NCBI GenBank assembly: GCA_965223355.1
Contig: CBDCWE010000003.1
Location: 806,001 to 870,000, forward strand
Origin: Tectiglobus sp965223355
GTDB taxonomy: Bacteria; Pseudomonadota; Alphaproteobacteria; Rhizobiales; Hyphomicrobiaceae
DNA length: 64,000 nt
Direction: 5' to 3'
Below, piece by piece: positions 1 through 8,605 of the stretch. The position numbers were made by a program, and so were the translations under genes. Positions within the stretch are counted from its first letter, which is position 1, and every line of letters begins with the position of its first letter. The notes beneath the pieces are model-generated. The model saw only the letters and a program-made list of their open reading frames with translations, did not search any database and was not told where the DNA came from.

Positions 1-268
1 CGGCGTATTCAGCCTGTTCGCCGGCCGCCCACAGCCGCATGACGTATTCGGTCAGGAATATCAGCGTGAAGGCAATTTCCAGCGCGCGAAAGAACCCTTC
101 ATTGCCTTCGTAAACCAGCGGCTCGCTTTCGAGGATGGCGACAACCGTTGCGATCAAGATCAGGGCTGCGACGGCCAGATTGACCGGAGACAATCCCGGC
201 CGTGGCCAGGCTACCGGCTCCAGCTGACGGTGGACGGCGGCGCGCAGGCTCGAAGATGTTTCAGGCAC
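1..268 (-). CDS. Voltage-gated ion channel family protein, N-terminal part (runs off window)
   Basis: The reverse strand reads without a stop from a GTG at 266-268 to the window edge (89 codons), and a GGAGGAA motif lies just upstream of the GTG. The product has a soluble N-terminus of about 30 residues. It then has a hydrophobic segment (NLAVAALILIATVVAIL), a short extracellular-type loop, and a second segment (IAFTLIFLTEYVMRLW) whose acidic residue and C-terminal Arg-Leu-Trp are typical of S1-S2 in voltage-gated potassium or cation channels. The pore is outside the window, so ion selectivity cannot be told. It follows the membrane protein at 325-951 on the same strand by 56 bp and may be co-transcribed with it. 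Confidence 0.6.
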   Translation of the reverse strand, partial: MPETSSSLRAAVHRQLEPVAWPRPGLSPVNLAVAALILIATVVAILESEPLVYEGNEGFFRALEIAFTLIFLTEYVMRLWAAGEQAEYA

Positions 269-324
269 CGTTCCTCCAAATTCCCGCGACAGGATTGAGA
301 GCACCGAGACGGCAATGCCGGCGG

Positions 325-951
325 CTAAACCAACGCTTGGGCATCTTCTGCCACCCCAGCTGATGCCAGTCCAGGAGCAGCCACGACCAACATGCCGCTC
401 GCATCGGTTTCAACACCCTTGTCCTTCAGACCGGCAACGAGGAATTGCCTAAAGCCGAACAGACAAGCCAATGGGACTGCAATAGCCAGTAGTCGGTTGC
501 CTTCAAAGGCCGCAGACCATCCAACTGCAATCGCTGCGGCTGCCAACAGAACCCAAGACAGGCGGCGCGCGAGCGTTGGCGGCTCACTGGTGACACCAAT
601 AAAGCCGGACTTCGACAGAAGCTGTTGGCAACACCCCACGAGCAAGACCGATAGCAAAACGCCGACCTGGGTATGGGCGACCAAGAACTCGGCCTCGGTG
701 GGGTAGCCCAGCCGGATGACGCACTCAATAAACGGAGTGACGGCAAGAATGTAGAGATTGATGCCCAGCAAAATCGGATGATGAGAGATTTTATTCCGCG
801 CAAATCCAAGGAACATGATCAAGGCGGCGAACGCGCCTGTCCATCCGGCAATTCGCAAATTACCGGTGGTTTGAAGCACGCTGAGAAATGCAATCGTTGG
901 CGCATTCTCGATAACGCCAATCAAGAGCTTTTTCTGGTTCGATCCAAACAT
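325..951 (-). CDS. Multi-pass membrane protein of unknown function
   Basis: I do not recognise this family. From the chosen ATG the protein is about 208 residues with roughly six hydrophobic segments, the first starting near residue 10 and the last near residue 165, followed by a polar tail. The reading frame continues upstream to a GTG at 1002, but that codon lies inside the dispersed repeat at 988-1265. The ATG at 951, with a purine-rich GAGAGAAG just upstream, or the ATG at 972, is therefore a better start. The repeat boundary is only about 37 bp from the start, so the insertion probably replaced or altered the original promoter. A truncated channel gene follows in the same direction. Confidence 0.55.
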   Translation of the reverse strand: MFGSNQKKLLIGVIENAPTIAFLSVLQTTGNLRIAGWTGAFAALIMFLGFARNKISHHPILLGINLYILAVTPFIECVIRLGYPTEAEFLVAHTQVGVLLSVLLVGCCQQLLSKSGFIGVTSEPPTLARRLSWVLLAAAAIAVGWSAAFEGNRLLAIAVPLACLFGFRQFLVAGLKDKGVETDASGMLVVAAPGLASAGVAEDAQALV

Positions 952-987
952 AGCTTCTCTCGTCCAACCCATCCGTTCGAACAGCCG

Positions 988-1265
988 AGTGGCCTGTATC
1001 ACCTAAAATGTCGTAATCAGACTCTCAGATTTGGTCTGTGCCAAGACGCGGTGGCCCCAAGGCGTGGGGGGTGATGCTGGCGCATCATAAGGCCGCCGCA
1101 ACGCCGGCACCAGGCCAGATCTAAGCGCCGTCGGTGCGTGTGCCTCGGCCCCGTGAGGACGTCAGCCGTGCTTACCATAGCACACGCTATGCTTGCGCAC
1201 GCATTTCTGCTCGCGAACCAGGGCAGCGCATCTGAACGCGTCATTTTAGGTGATACAGGCCACTA
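988..1265 (-). repeat. Two-armed palindromic MITE-like element, copy 1
   Basis: This is one of five related elements (others at 13739, 22686, 34383 and 51280). The ends are inverted repeats beginning AGTGGCCTGTATCACCT, and the interior holds two long imperfect palindromic arms. It lies in the opposite direction to copies 3-5. Its terminal repeats differ from the common type (AGTGGTCTCAATCACTT) at the same positions at both ends, so pairing is kept. The left flank reads GAGTGG rather than CTAGTGG, so the CTAG seen at other copies is lost here. Short open frames inside are by-products of the repeat and are not called as genes. Confidence 0.85.
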
Positions 1266-1291
1266 ACGAGTTTCTGTTGCGATAGGAACTA

Positions 1292-2473
1292 TCAGCCCAA
1301 CTGATCGGCGGCCGGCGTCTGCCAGATCAATTCCGATACATCGGCAAAACGGCGCAGACGATCAAGCTCAGCATCCATTTTCTTGCGACGCGCGCCACCC
1401 CATCGTGTGCCAGGTTCAGGCCAGAAATTGAGGACGACAAGGCGGTCGTTGGCACGGTCAGCCTTGACTTCGATGCGGCCGACGAAACGGTCACCTTCCA
1501 AAATCGGAAAGACGTAATACCCCCACTGGCGCTTGGCGGCCGGGACAAAGATCTCGATGCGGTAGTCGAAACCGAAAAAGCGCGCAAGCCGGGCCCTGTC
1601 GCGCACCAGCGGATCAAACGGATTGAGAACGCGAAGCCGCGAGGTCGGCGCCGGCGCCGCGGCAAGGCGCGCCTCGATGTCCGCTGGTGCAACGGCTTTA
1701 AAGCAACCGCCCTGCGCGCATTCAACTTCAACGTCGACCAACTCGCGATGGGCGTTCGCGGCCCAGGCCCTGACTTCCGGCAGACTTGCCGCTTCCCAGA
1801 ACCTCATGATTTCGCCCGATGTGGCAAAACCCAACCGATCAAGGGCCGCGCGGCACAGCCAATCGAGCCCGTCGGCGTCCGCCAGTTCGATGTCGCGCAC
1901 ATGGTCGGGAATGACGCGCTCCGTCAGGTCGTAGAACTTGGTGAAGTTGTGGCGATGAGAGGTCGTCAGATCGCCGGCATACCACAGGTAGTCGAGGGCC
2001 AGTTTATGCGGCGGCCGGCCCCACATCTCGGTCTTACGGCTTTGCGAATCGAAGGCATGGGTGGAGAGCGGGCCCTCGCGTTCAATTCGGGCCAGGATTT
2101 TGGCGCGCTCGTTTTCGTCCGGCATTGCTGCGAACCAGGCCGAGTTGGCCTTTTTCGCCTGCATCCGTTTGAACTGGCGGCGCCAGTAGGGATAGGTCTC
2201 CATCGGCAACACCGCGGCATCGTGCGTGAAGTGCTCGAACAGACGACGCTCGCGCGACATCGCCCTGTCGAGCATCGCCGCGCGATAATTCTGGTTGCGC
2301 GACCACAGGATGTGATGATGGGCGCGTTCGACGGCCCTGATCGTGTCGAGCTGGACAAACCCGAGACGCGTTATCAGCCGATGAACATCGACCGGGCCCA
2401 CCGGGGTTTCGGCCAGGCCGGCCGCTTCGAGCCAGATCCGGCGCACATCGCGATTGTTGATCCTAACAACCAT
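1292..2473 (-). CDS. Winged-helix DNA glycosylase, YcaQ/AlkZ (HTH_42) family
   Basis: The 393-residue protein matches the HTH_42 family, whose characterised members AlkZ and E. coli YcaQ remove bulky or cross-linked alkylated bases. The N-terminal winged-helix region carries the sequence GFVQLDTI, giving Gln41-Leu-Asp43. This corresponds to the Gln-hydrophobic-Asp catalytic motif of the YcaQ branch rather than the Gln-x-Gln of AlkZ. Further family features are the region RAHHHILWSRN and the C-terminal beta-rich part with RQWGYYVFPIL and GRIEVKADR. The length is normal. The gene ends 27 bp from a dispersed repeat and is divergent from the DUF547 gene. It could act in interstrand cross-link repair; the substrate is inferred. 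Confidence 0.8.
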   Translation of the reverse strand: MVVRINNRDVRRIWLEAAGLAETPVGPVDVHRLITRLGFVQLDTIRAVERAHHHILWSRNQNYRAAMLDRAMSRERRLFEHFTHDAAVLPMETYPYWRRQFKRMQAKKANSAWFAAMPDENERAKILARIEREGPLSTHAFDSQSRKTEMWGRPPHKLALDYLWYAGDLTTSHRHNFTKFYDLTERVIPDHVRDIELADADGLDWLCRAALDRLGFATSGEIMRFWEAASLPEVRAWAANAHRELVDVEVECAQGGCFKAVAPADIEARLAAAPAPTSRLRVLNPFDPLVRDRARLARFFGFDYRIEIFVPAAKRQWGYYVFPILEGDRFVGRIEVKADRANDRLVVLNFWPEPGTRWGGARRKKMDAELDRLRRFADVSELIWQTPAADQLG

Positions 2474-2801
2474 GCCAGTTGGGTAGGATGGAACCGACGA
2501 CTATTCCAAGCACAAATTGCATTCCTCAACAGTAACCATAGCGACTTCATCGCCGCCAGTGTTCGGGATTGGTCGATTGCCTTCGCAGGCAGACGGCACA
2601 ACGGCCGTTGGTCCAGACCACACGAACGATGATCGTTGTCGCAGTGTCGGACAACTTTGTTGCTTATTTATCAGGGCTCACAGCATTTCAACTCTCCGCC
2701 TGGATCTTCACGAACGGTTGAAGACGGCTTCCATCGCGCGCCGGTTTCACGCACCTACTGGTCAACGACGCAAGACTATCGCTCGGTCCAAGGAGTTAGA
2801 C
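2474..2801. other. Intergenic region, no gene seen
   Basis: This is a divergent spacer between the DNA glycosylase and the DUF547 gene. An open frame continues upstream of the DUF547 start, but it has no good start signal and no signal-peptide-like sequence. I see no RNA gene or clear palindrome, so it presumably holds the two promoters. Confidence 0.5.
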
Positions 2802-3647
2802 ATGCCAAAATCCGTCATCGTCGCGCTGGTTTTAGCGGTGACCCTGACGACAGCCGCGGCGGCTGCCGCCGCCTCGATCACGGAGACCTTCACCAAGCAC
2901 AACACGGGATCCACAAAAACCGTTGACCATAGCGCCTGGGACAAGCTTCTCAAGCGTTACGTTAGTGCCGGAGCCGATGGTCTCAACAGAGTTGACTACG
3001 CCGGTTTCAAATCCAAAGGCCACGGCGCCTTGAAGGCCTATGTCAGGCACTTGGAGAGCACCGACGTCGATGAGTTGGACAAGGCCGAGCAGTTTGCCTT
3101 CTGGGTCAATCTTTACAACGCGAAAACCATCGATGTCGTGCTCGACCACTACCCGGTGGACACAATTCGCAAGATCAGTATTGAGACGAGCCTGATTGGC
3201 TTTATCAAGAATAGCGTCGGGGTCGGCGGTCCGTGGCGGGCAAAAATCATCAACGTTGCGGATCGAACGCTCAGCCTCGATGACGTCGAGCACAAGATCC
3301 TGCGGCCGATATTCAAAGATCCACGCGTCCACTACGCGGTCAATTGCGCGTCCATCGGCTGCCCGAATTTGCGCATCAACGCCTTTACGAAGGCCAATCT
3401 CGAAGACGAGCTCAATCAAGGCGCGATCGCGTACGTCAATAGCCCACGCGGATTTGCCGTTGTCGACGGCGCGATCAAGGCCTCGTCAATCTACCGATGG
3501 TTCCAGGTCGACTTCGGCGGCAGCGAAGGAGGTGTGCTGGCGCATGCGCGCAAGTATGCCAAGCCGGCGCTGAAGGCCAAGCTCGCAAACGCCAGCAGCA
3601 TTTCCGAGTATGCCTATGATTGGCGCCTCAACGACGTCAAGAACTAG
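2802..3647 (+). CDS. DUF547 domain protein with signal peptide
   Basis: The ATG at 2802 is preceded by AGGAG at 2791-2795 and opens a classic signal peptide (MPKSVIVALVLAVTLTTAAA), so this start is preferred over the longer frame from 2517. The mature part (281 residues in total) shows the DUF547 hallmarks: QFAFWVNLYNAKTIDVVL, then a conserved VHYAVNCASIGCPNLR with two cysteines, then YRWFQVDF. The family is found in bacteria and plants and has no established enzymatic role. It is the first gene of a same-strand run with a TVP38-type membrane protein (34 bp downstream), a flavin disulfide oxidoreductase and a histidine kinase. That context suggests a periplasmic partner in an envelope or redox process. 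Confidence 0.85.
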   Translation: MPKSVIVALVLAVTLTTAAAAAAASITETFTKHNTGSTKTVDHSAWDKLLKRYVSAGADGLNRVDYAGFKSKGHGALKAYVRHLESTDVDELDKAEQFAFWVNLYNAKTIDVVLDHYPVDTIRKISIETSLIGFIKNSVGVGGPWRAKIINVADRTLSLDDVEHKILRPIFKDPRVHYAVNCASIGCPNLRINAFTKANLEDELNQGAIAYVNSPRGFAVVDGAIKASSIYRWFQVDFGGSEGGVLAHARKYAKPALKAKLANASSISEYAYDWRLNDVKN

Positions 3648-3681
3648 CGGCTGCCGGTTTGAAACAGGGACACCAAATACA

Positions 3682-4476
3682 ATGTCGGGTAAACAAGACA
3701 ACAGCTCCAGAACGAGCGGCATCGGACGCTGGTTGCCATTGATTTTTATGGCCGCGCTGGCAGTGCTGGTGTTCGCCATGGGATGGCACCGCTATCTCTC
3801 GTTCCAAACGATTGGGCTGAACTACGAGGCGCTGCAGAGCTATATTGGCGGCAGCCTCATCTTGGCGTTGCTGCTCTATATGGGCGCCTACATCGCGGTC
3901 GTGGCATTGTCGTTGCCCGGTGGACTGGTCATGACCCTGGCGGGCGGGCTACTGTTTGGCTGGCAGATCGGCGTGCCGGCCACGGTCATCGCGGCAACCA
4001 TCGGCGCGACGTTGATCTTTCTGATCGCCAAGACGTCCGTCGGAGAGACGCTGGCGGCTTCGGCCGGTCCCTGGGTTGGCAAGCTGCGGCAGGGGTTCCA
4101 GGACAATGCTCTGAGCTATCTGCTGTTTTTGCGCCTGGTACCGGTGTTTCCGTTCGCAATCGTCAATCTGGTGCCGGCGTTACTGGGCGTGCCGTTGCGA
4201 ACCTACGTTGTGGGCACGTTGCTCGGGATCATCCCGGGAACGGCGGCCTACTCGTTTGCCGGAGCCGGGCTTGGCAGCGTCGTTGAAGCGCAGAATAAAG
4301 TGTATAGTTCGTGCGTGGCCCGCAAAGGTGAGGGCGGCTGTGTCTATACCATCGACTTTTCGCAGTTGGTGACGACCGAGTTGGTGATGGCCGGCGTCGC
4401 GCTCGGTTTCGTTGCTCTCATTCCGGTAGCCTACAATTGGTACAAGAAGAGGACGAACAACCATGCAGCTGCGTAA
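3682..4476 (+). CDS. TVP38/TMEM64 (VTT domain) membrane protein
   Basis: This 264-residue multi-pass inner-membrane protein has the VTT (SNARE-associated/DedA-like) domain. It shows the glycine-rich SLPGGLVMTLAGGLLFG segment after the second helix. It also shows the family signature FLRLVPVFPFAIVNLVPALLGVPLRTYVVGT..GIIPGTAAY, including the re-entrant-loop FPFAIVN and the GxxPGT motif. A late loop has two cysteines (SSCVARKGEGGCVY), probably periplasmic. The ATG at 3682 is chosen because the frame upstream lies in the preceding gene. The next gene starts 14 bp before this one stops, so the two are translationally coupled. Family members are lipid scramblase- or transporter-like. Confidence 0.85.
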   Translation: MSGKQDNSSRTSGIGRWLPLIFMAALAVLVFAMGWHRYLSFQTIGLNYEALQSYIGGSLILALLLYMGAYIAVVALSLPGGLVMTLAGGLLFGWQIGVPATVIAATIGATLIFLIAKTSVGETLAASAGPWVGKLRQGFQDNALSYLLFLRLVPVFPFAIVNLVPALLGVPLRTYVVGTLLGIIPGTAAYSFAGAGLGSVVEAQNKVYSSCVARKGEGGCVYTIDFSQLVTTELVMAGVALGFVALIPVAYNWYKKRTNNHAAA

Positions 4477-5941
4477 CGATGGCGCCGCCGTTGATCCAGC
4501 ACGCGGAATTGCGGGCGGCACCGAGACGATCGAAACGGATATCTGCATCATCGGTGCCGGCTCCGGCGGCCTGTCGGTTGCGGTTGCAGCATCGGCCTTC
4601 GGGCGCAAGGTCGTGCTCATTGAAAAGCACAAAATGGGGGGCGACTGCCTCAACTACGGCTGCGTGCCCTCCAAGGCCCTGATCGCAGCCGCCAAGCGTG
4701 CGCACACCATGCGCACCAGCGCGCCGTTCGGCATTGCGCCCGTTACGCCGGCGATCGACCACGCCAAGGTTCACGACCACGTCAAGGCGATCATTGCCGC
4801 CATTGAACCCAACGACTCGGTCGAACGCTTCACCGGTCTCGGTGTTCGCGTCATCCAGGCGGCCGGCAAGTTCATCGACAAGTCGACCGTGCAGGCGGGC
4901 GATGCGCTGATCAAGGCACGGCGGTTCGTGATTGCGACCGGCAGTTCGCCAGTCGTACCGCCGATCCCAGGTCTCGACGAGACACCCTACTTCACCAACG
5001 AAACGCTGTTCGACAACACCGAGCGGCCTCAGCATTTGTTGATTGTCGGCGGCGGCCCGATTGGCATCGAGATGGCGCAGGCGCATCGGCGGCTTGGCTC
5101 GCAGGTCACCGTCATTGAAGGCCTGAAGGCGATGGCTAAGGATGACCCGGAGTTGGTCGGCGTTGTCCTCAAGCAGCTCACGGCGGAAGGCGTTGTCATC
5201 CGCGAAGGCGCCATGGTCGAGCGCGTAGAAGGAGACGCCGGCGCCATCAAGGTCACGATCAAGACGACGGACGGCGAAACGACGATCGCGGGCAGCCATC
5301 TGTTGTTAGCGGTCGGGCGCAAACCGAACATTTCCGAGCTCGGCCTGGATGCCGCCGGTATCAAGTACGAGCGCGGCGGCATCACCGTCGACAGCGGCAT
5401 GATCACGTCCAATCGCAAGGTCTTTGCGATTGGCGATTGCACCGGCGGTCTGCAGTTCACACACGTTGCCAACTATCACGCCGGTATCGTCATCCGCCGC
5501 GCCCTGTTCCAGATGCCGGCTAAAGTCGACAACGGATTGGTCCCGTGGGTGACCTATACCGAGCCGGAACTCGCCCATTGCGGTCTGACGGAGGAGCAGG
5601 CGAAAGCCAAGCACGGCAAGGTCAACGTGCTCCGATGGCCGATGCACGAAAACGACCGCGCCCAGGCTGAGCGCCAGACCGAAGGCCTGGTCAAAGTCGT
5701 CACCGACAAGCGCGGGCGCATTCTCGGTGCATCGATCGTCGGAGAAAGCGCCGGAGAATTGATCCAGATGTGGTCACTTGCCATATCCCAGAAGATGAAA
5801 GTCAAGGCCATGACGGAGTGGATCTCGCCCTACCCGACCTTAAGCGAGGTCAATAAGCGTGCGGCGTATCGATACTTTGGCGCGGCGGCCGGCAGTGCTA
5901 CAATTCGCACAGTAATTAACTGGTTGACAAAATTGGGTTAG
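4463..5941 (+). CDS. FAD-dependent pyridine nucleotide-disulfide oxidoreductase (mercuric reductase/lipoamide dehydrogenase type)
   Basis: The protein has 492 residues. The FAD-binding GAGSGG starts at residue 31. The redox-active pair is Cys62-x4-Cys67 in GGDCLNYGCVPSK, the class I disulfide oxidoreductase signature. The NAD(P)H-binding GGGPIGIE lies near residue 195 and the second FAD motif (FAIGDCTGG) near residue 323. A C-terminal dimer domain ends in the conserved HPYPT-like region, here WISPYPTLSE. There is no N-terminal heavy-metal-binding domain and no C-terminal Cys pair of true MerA, so mercury reduction is not supported. Overlap with the upstream TVP38 gene fits a recurring pairing of VTT membrane proteins with such flavoproteins. 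The substrate is unknown. Confidence 0.85.
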   Translation: MQLRNDGAAVDPARGIAGGTETIETDICIIGAGSGGLSVAVAASAFGRKVVLIEKHKMGGDCLNYGCVPSKALIAAAKRAHTMRTSAPFGIAPVTPAIDHAKVHDHVKAIIAAIEPNDSVERFTGLGVRVIQAAGKFIDKSTVQAGDALIKARRFVIATGSSPVVPPIPGLDETPYFTNETLFDNTERPQHLLIVGGGPIGIEMAQAHRRLGSQVTVIEGLKAMAKDDPELVGVVLKQLTAEGVVIREGAMVERVEGDAGAIKVTIKTTDGETTIAGSHLLLAVGRKPNISELGLDAAGIKYERGGITVDSGMITSNRKVFAIGDCTGGLQFTHVANYHAGIVIRRALFQMPAKVDNGLVPWVTYTEPELAHCGLTEEQAKAKHGKVNVLRWPMHENDRAQAERQTEGLVKVVTDKRGRILGASIVGESAGELIQMWSLAISQKMKVKAMTEWISPYPTLSEVNKRAAYRYFGAAAGSATIRTVINWLTKLG

Positions 5942-7495
5942 ATGAGCTCGCTCGACAAGCTCAAACGTTCGGTCGTCAGTTGGTGGTTGCCAACCGCTGC
6001 ACGCCGCGACGTAGCACAACTTCGCGCTTCATCCGGCGACCGCCGCGGCGTTCGAACCGGCTGGTCGGAATTCGGACTGCAATCAAAGCTGCTGGTCTTG
6101 ACCGTACTGTTCGTGATGCTGGCGGAAGTCCTGATATTTCTACCTTCGATTGCAAATTTCCGGGTCAACTGGCTGACCGTACGCCTGACATCGGCGCGGC
6201 TGGCGGCTCTGGCCGCAGATGCAGCCGAGCAGCGCCAAATCCCACCGATGGTGAAGCAGGAGCTACTGGACACCGCCCAGGTCAAAGGCGTGGCCATCAA
6301 AAAAAACAATGTCCGCCGCCTGGTTCTGCCACCCGACGATCCGGTCGTGGTCTCCGCCAGTTACGATCTCAGGAAAATGCCGAACATCGCCACGACGCCA
6401 TGGTTAATGTCGCAGTTCGGCCTGATTGGTGACGCGCTGATGGTGTTCATGCATTCCGACGACCGCATCATCCGCGTCTACGGTCGCGCCGAGGCCGGCC
6501 TCGGCAAGCCGCCTGATATGAGCGAATTCGTCGAGATCGTGATGCCCGAGGCGCCGCTGCGCCAAGCTATGTTCCGGCATGCGCGCAATATCATGATCTT
6601 GTCGATCATCATTTCCGTCATCGCCGCCAGCCTGATCTATTTCTCACTTAGTCGCGTGATCATCCAGCCGATGGTACGCCTCTACGACAGTATGGTCGAA
6701 TTCAGTCGCAACCCGGAAGATGCGAGCCGCAGGCTCAACCCGTCCGACCGCCGCGATGAAATCGGCACCGCCGAACGCGAACTCGCCAATCTCCAGCACG
6801 AGTTGACCGGGCTTTTGCAGCAGAAAAACCGTCTCGCGCAGCTGGGTCTTGCGGTCTCAAAGATCAATCATGACCTGCGCAACATGCTGGCCAGCGCGCA
6901 GCTCATTTCAGACCGTCTGGCCGATCTTCCCGACCCAACGGTGCAGCGGTTTGCGCCGAAGCTGATCGCATCGCTCGACCGCGCCATCAAGTTCTGCAAC
7001 GATACGCTGAACTTCGGCCGTGCGCAGGAAGAGGCTCCGCGACGCGATCTCTTTGCGCTCAAGGTTCTGGTTGGCGAAGTTGCCGACGGTCTCGATCTGC
7101 CGCGCGCGGGCATCGCCTGGCAGGTTGATATGCCGGATACAATTCAGATCGACGCCGACCGCGACCATATCTATCGCGTCTTCAACAACATTTGCCGCAA
7201 CGCGGCGCAGGCCCTCGACGCCCAACCGGGCGACAACGACAATACCATAACCGTTCGAGTCAGACGCGAGGGCTTGAAGACGGTTGTCGAGATTGCCGAC
7301 GACGGGCCGGGAATTCCGGCCAAAGCCAAAGAACACCTGTTCCAGGCGTTCCAGGGCGGCGTTCGCAAGGGTGGAACCGGACTTGGATTGGCGATCTCTG
7401 CGGAACTGGTCCAGGCGCATGGCGGCACGCTGGAACTCATCGATGGCGACGGCGGCGCCACTTTCCGCTTCGATATTCCCGACCGCAGTGCATAA
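5942..7495 (+). CDS. Membrane-bound sensor histidine kinase (orphan)
   Basis: The protein has 517 residues. A transmembrane helix lies near residues 48-70, followed by a sensor region of about 140 residues. A second helix (NIMILSIIISVIAASLIYFSL) is followed by a HAMP linker starting RVIIQPMVRLYDSM. The dimerisation/phospho-acceptor motif is SKINHDLRNML with His310. The ATPase domain has the N box (NNICRNAAQAL), G1 (ADDGPGIP) and G2 (GGTGLGLAI). The ATG follows directly after the stop of the flavoprotein gene, so it is part of that operon. No response regulator gene is present nearby, so its partner lies elsewhere. Sensing linked to the envelope or redox genes upstream is an inference. Confidence 0.9.
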   Translation: MSSLDKLKRSVVSWWLPTAARRDVAQLRASSGDRRGVRTGWSEFGLQSKLLVLTVLFVMLAEVLIFLPSIANFRVNWLTVRLTSARLAALAADAAEQRQIPPMVKQELLDTAQVKGVAIKKNNVRRLVLPPDDPVVVSASYDLRKMPNIATTPWLMSQFGLIGDALMVFMHSDDRIIRVYGRAEAGLGKPPDMSEFVEIVMPEAPLRQAMFRHARNIMILSIIISVIAASLIYFSLSRVIIQPMVRLYDSMVEFSRNPEDASRRLNPSDRRDEIGTAERELANLQHELTGLLQQKNRLAQLGLAVSKINHDLRNMLASAQLISDRLADLPDPTVQRFAPKLIASLDRAIKFCNDTLNFGRAQEEAPRRDLFALKVLVGEVADGLDLPRAGIAWQVDMPDTIQIDADRDHIYRVFNNICRNAAQALDAQPGDNDNTITVRVRREGLKTVVEIADDGPGIPAKAKEHLFQAFQGGVRKGGTGLGLAISAELVQAHGGTLELIDGDGGATFRFDIPDRSA

Positions 7496-7534
7496 TCCAA
7501 GCTCATCGTCCAAGCTCGTTATCCAAGCTCATTG
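7496..7534. repeat. Three tandem 13-bp direct repeats
   Basis: The 9-mer TCCAAGCTC occurs at 7496, 7509 and 7522, giving a 13-bp period. It lies in the 62-bp gap between the histidine kinase stop and the next start. It could be replication slippage or a repeated binding site; nothing decides between these. Confidence 0.7.
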
Positions 7535-7557
7535 GCACAACCGGCAGGGAGCATTGA

Positions 7558-8466
7558 ATGTCTGAAAATGTGGATGCAGCAGCCGTCATCGGGCTTGGCT
7601 CGATGGGCTGGGGAGCAGCGGTTTCGCTGCTCGGCGCCGGCATCGCGGTGCATGGTGTCGACCTCCGTCAAGAGGTTTTGACAGATCTCGAAGCCGAAGG
7701 CGGCATCGCGCAGCCCAACCCTGCCGCTGCGGCGCGTGAGGCTGGCGCAGTGTTGGTTTTCGTCGTCAATGCCGCCCAGACCGAAAGCGTGTTGTTCGGT
7801 GACAGCGGCGCGGTCGCGGCGGCCCGGCCGGGAACGGTCTTCCTGACCTGTGCGACCACGCCGCCGAGCTTTGCGGCGGATATCGCACGACGCCTCACGG
7901 ACGCCGGCATGCTCGCGATTGACGCGCCGGTCTCGGGCGGATCGGCGAAAGCGCTCAGCGGCGAGATAACCGTGATGGGTGCTGGCACGGATGCTGCCTT
8001 CGTCAAGGCCGGCCCGGTGCTGGATGCAATTGCCGGCAAGGTCTACCGGCTTGGCAGCGAGCCCGGCATCGGGTCGCAGGTCAAGATGATCAATCAGCTG
8101 CTGGCCGGCGTCCATATTGCTGCGACCGCGGAGGCGCTGACGTTCGGAATCCGGTCCGGCCTTGATCCCAAAACGCTCTACGACGTGATTTGCGACAGTG
8201 CCGGATCATCCTGGATGTTTCAGAACCGCGGCCCGCATATCATCACCGGCGACTACGCGGCGCATTCGGCCGTCGACATATTCATCAAAGACCTCGGCAT
8301 CGTCACGACCGAGGGCCGCTCGGCGGACTTCCCACTGCCGTTGGCCGAAACGGCACTCGCCTTGTTCCGTGCCGCGCGCGAGGCCGGCAGCGGCGGTGCG
8401 GACGATGCCGCCGTCGCCAAGGTTTACGCAGCCCGCGGCAACGTCACGTTGCCGGGGCAGGATTGA
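7558..8466 (+). CDS. NAD(P)-dependent beta-hydroxyacid dehydrogenase, L-threonate dehydrogenase-like
   Basis: This 302-residue member of the 3-hydroxyisobutyrate/6-phosphogluconate dehydrogenase family has an N-terminal Rossmann motif VIGLGSMGWGAA. The substrate motif is DAPVSGGSAKA near residue 122, and the catalytic-lysine region is GSQVKMINQLLAG, with the Lys near residue 171. The C-terminal helical domain carries SAVDIFIKDLGIV, which resembles LtnD (L-threonate 2-dehydrogenase) more than MmsB. The four-carbon sugar acid pathway genes usually found with ltnD (DenD-type isomerase, kinase, aldolase) are absent from the next positions, so the exact substrate is uncertain. It precedes a carboxyltransferase gene by 139 bp. 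Confidence 0.75.
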   Translation: MSENVDAAAVIGLGSMGWGAAVSLLGAGIAVHGVDLRQEVLTDLEAEGGIAQPNPAAAAREAGAVLVFVVNAAQTESVLFGDSGAVAAARPGTVFLTCATTPPSFAADIARRLTDAGMLAIDAPVSGGSAKALSGEITVMGAGTDAAFVKAGPVLDAIAGKVYRLGSEPGIGSQVKMINQLLAGVHIAATAEALTFGIRSGLDPKTLYDVICDSAGSSWMFQNRGPHIITGDYAAHSAVDIFIKDLGIVTTEGRSADFPLPLAETALALFRAAREAGSGGADDAAVAKVYAARGNVTLPGQD

Positions 8467-8605
8467 GGGGAAGGTCCTGGCGTTCGCCTGCGACCGCGCC
8501 GACGGCTGCATCTGCACGGTTCCAAGTCGCCGCGCAATGATCTAACCTGCGCGACAGACCTGCGCCGCGATCGCGGCCTGTGACAACCACTCTCCCGGTA
8601 GCTCC

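Noticed and set aside
1017..1244. Open reading frames inside MITE copies (e.g. 1017-1244 minus, 13748-13951 minus, 34434-34628 plus) with similar peptides
   Set aside because: The peptides resemble one another only because the DNA is a repeated palindromic element. Arm changes break the frames and there is no ribosome-binding site or known domain.
4463..5941. Mercuric reductase MerA as a specific name
   Set aside because: The N-terminal metal-binding domain and the C-terminal cysteine pair of MerA are absent.
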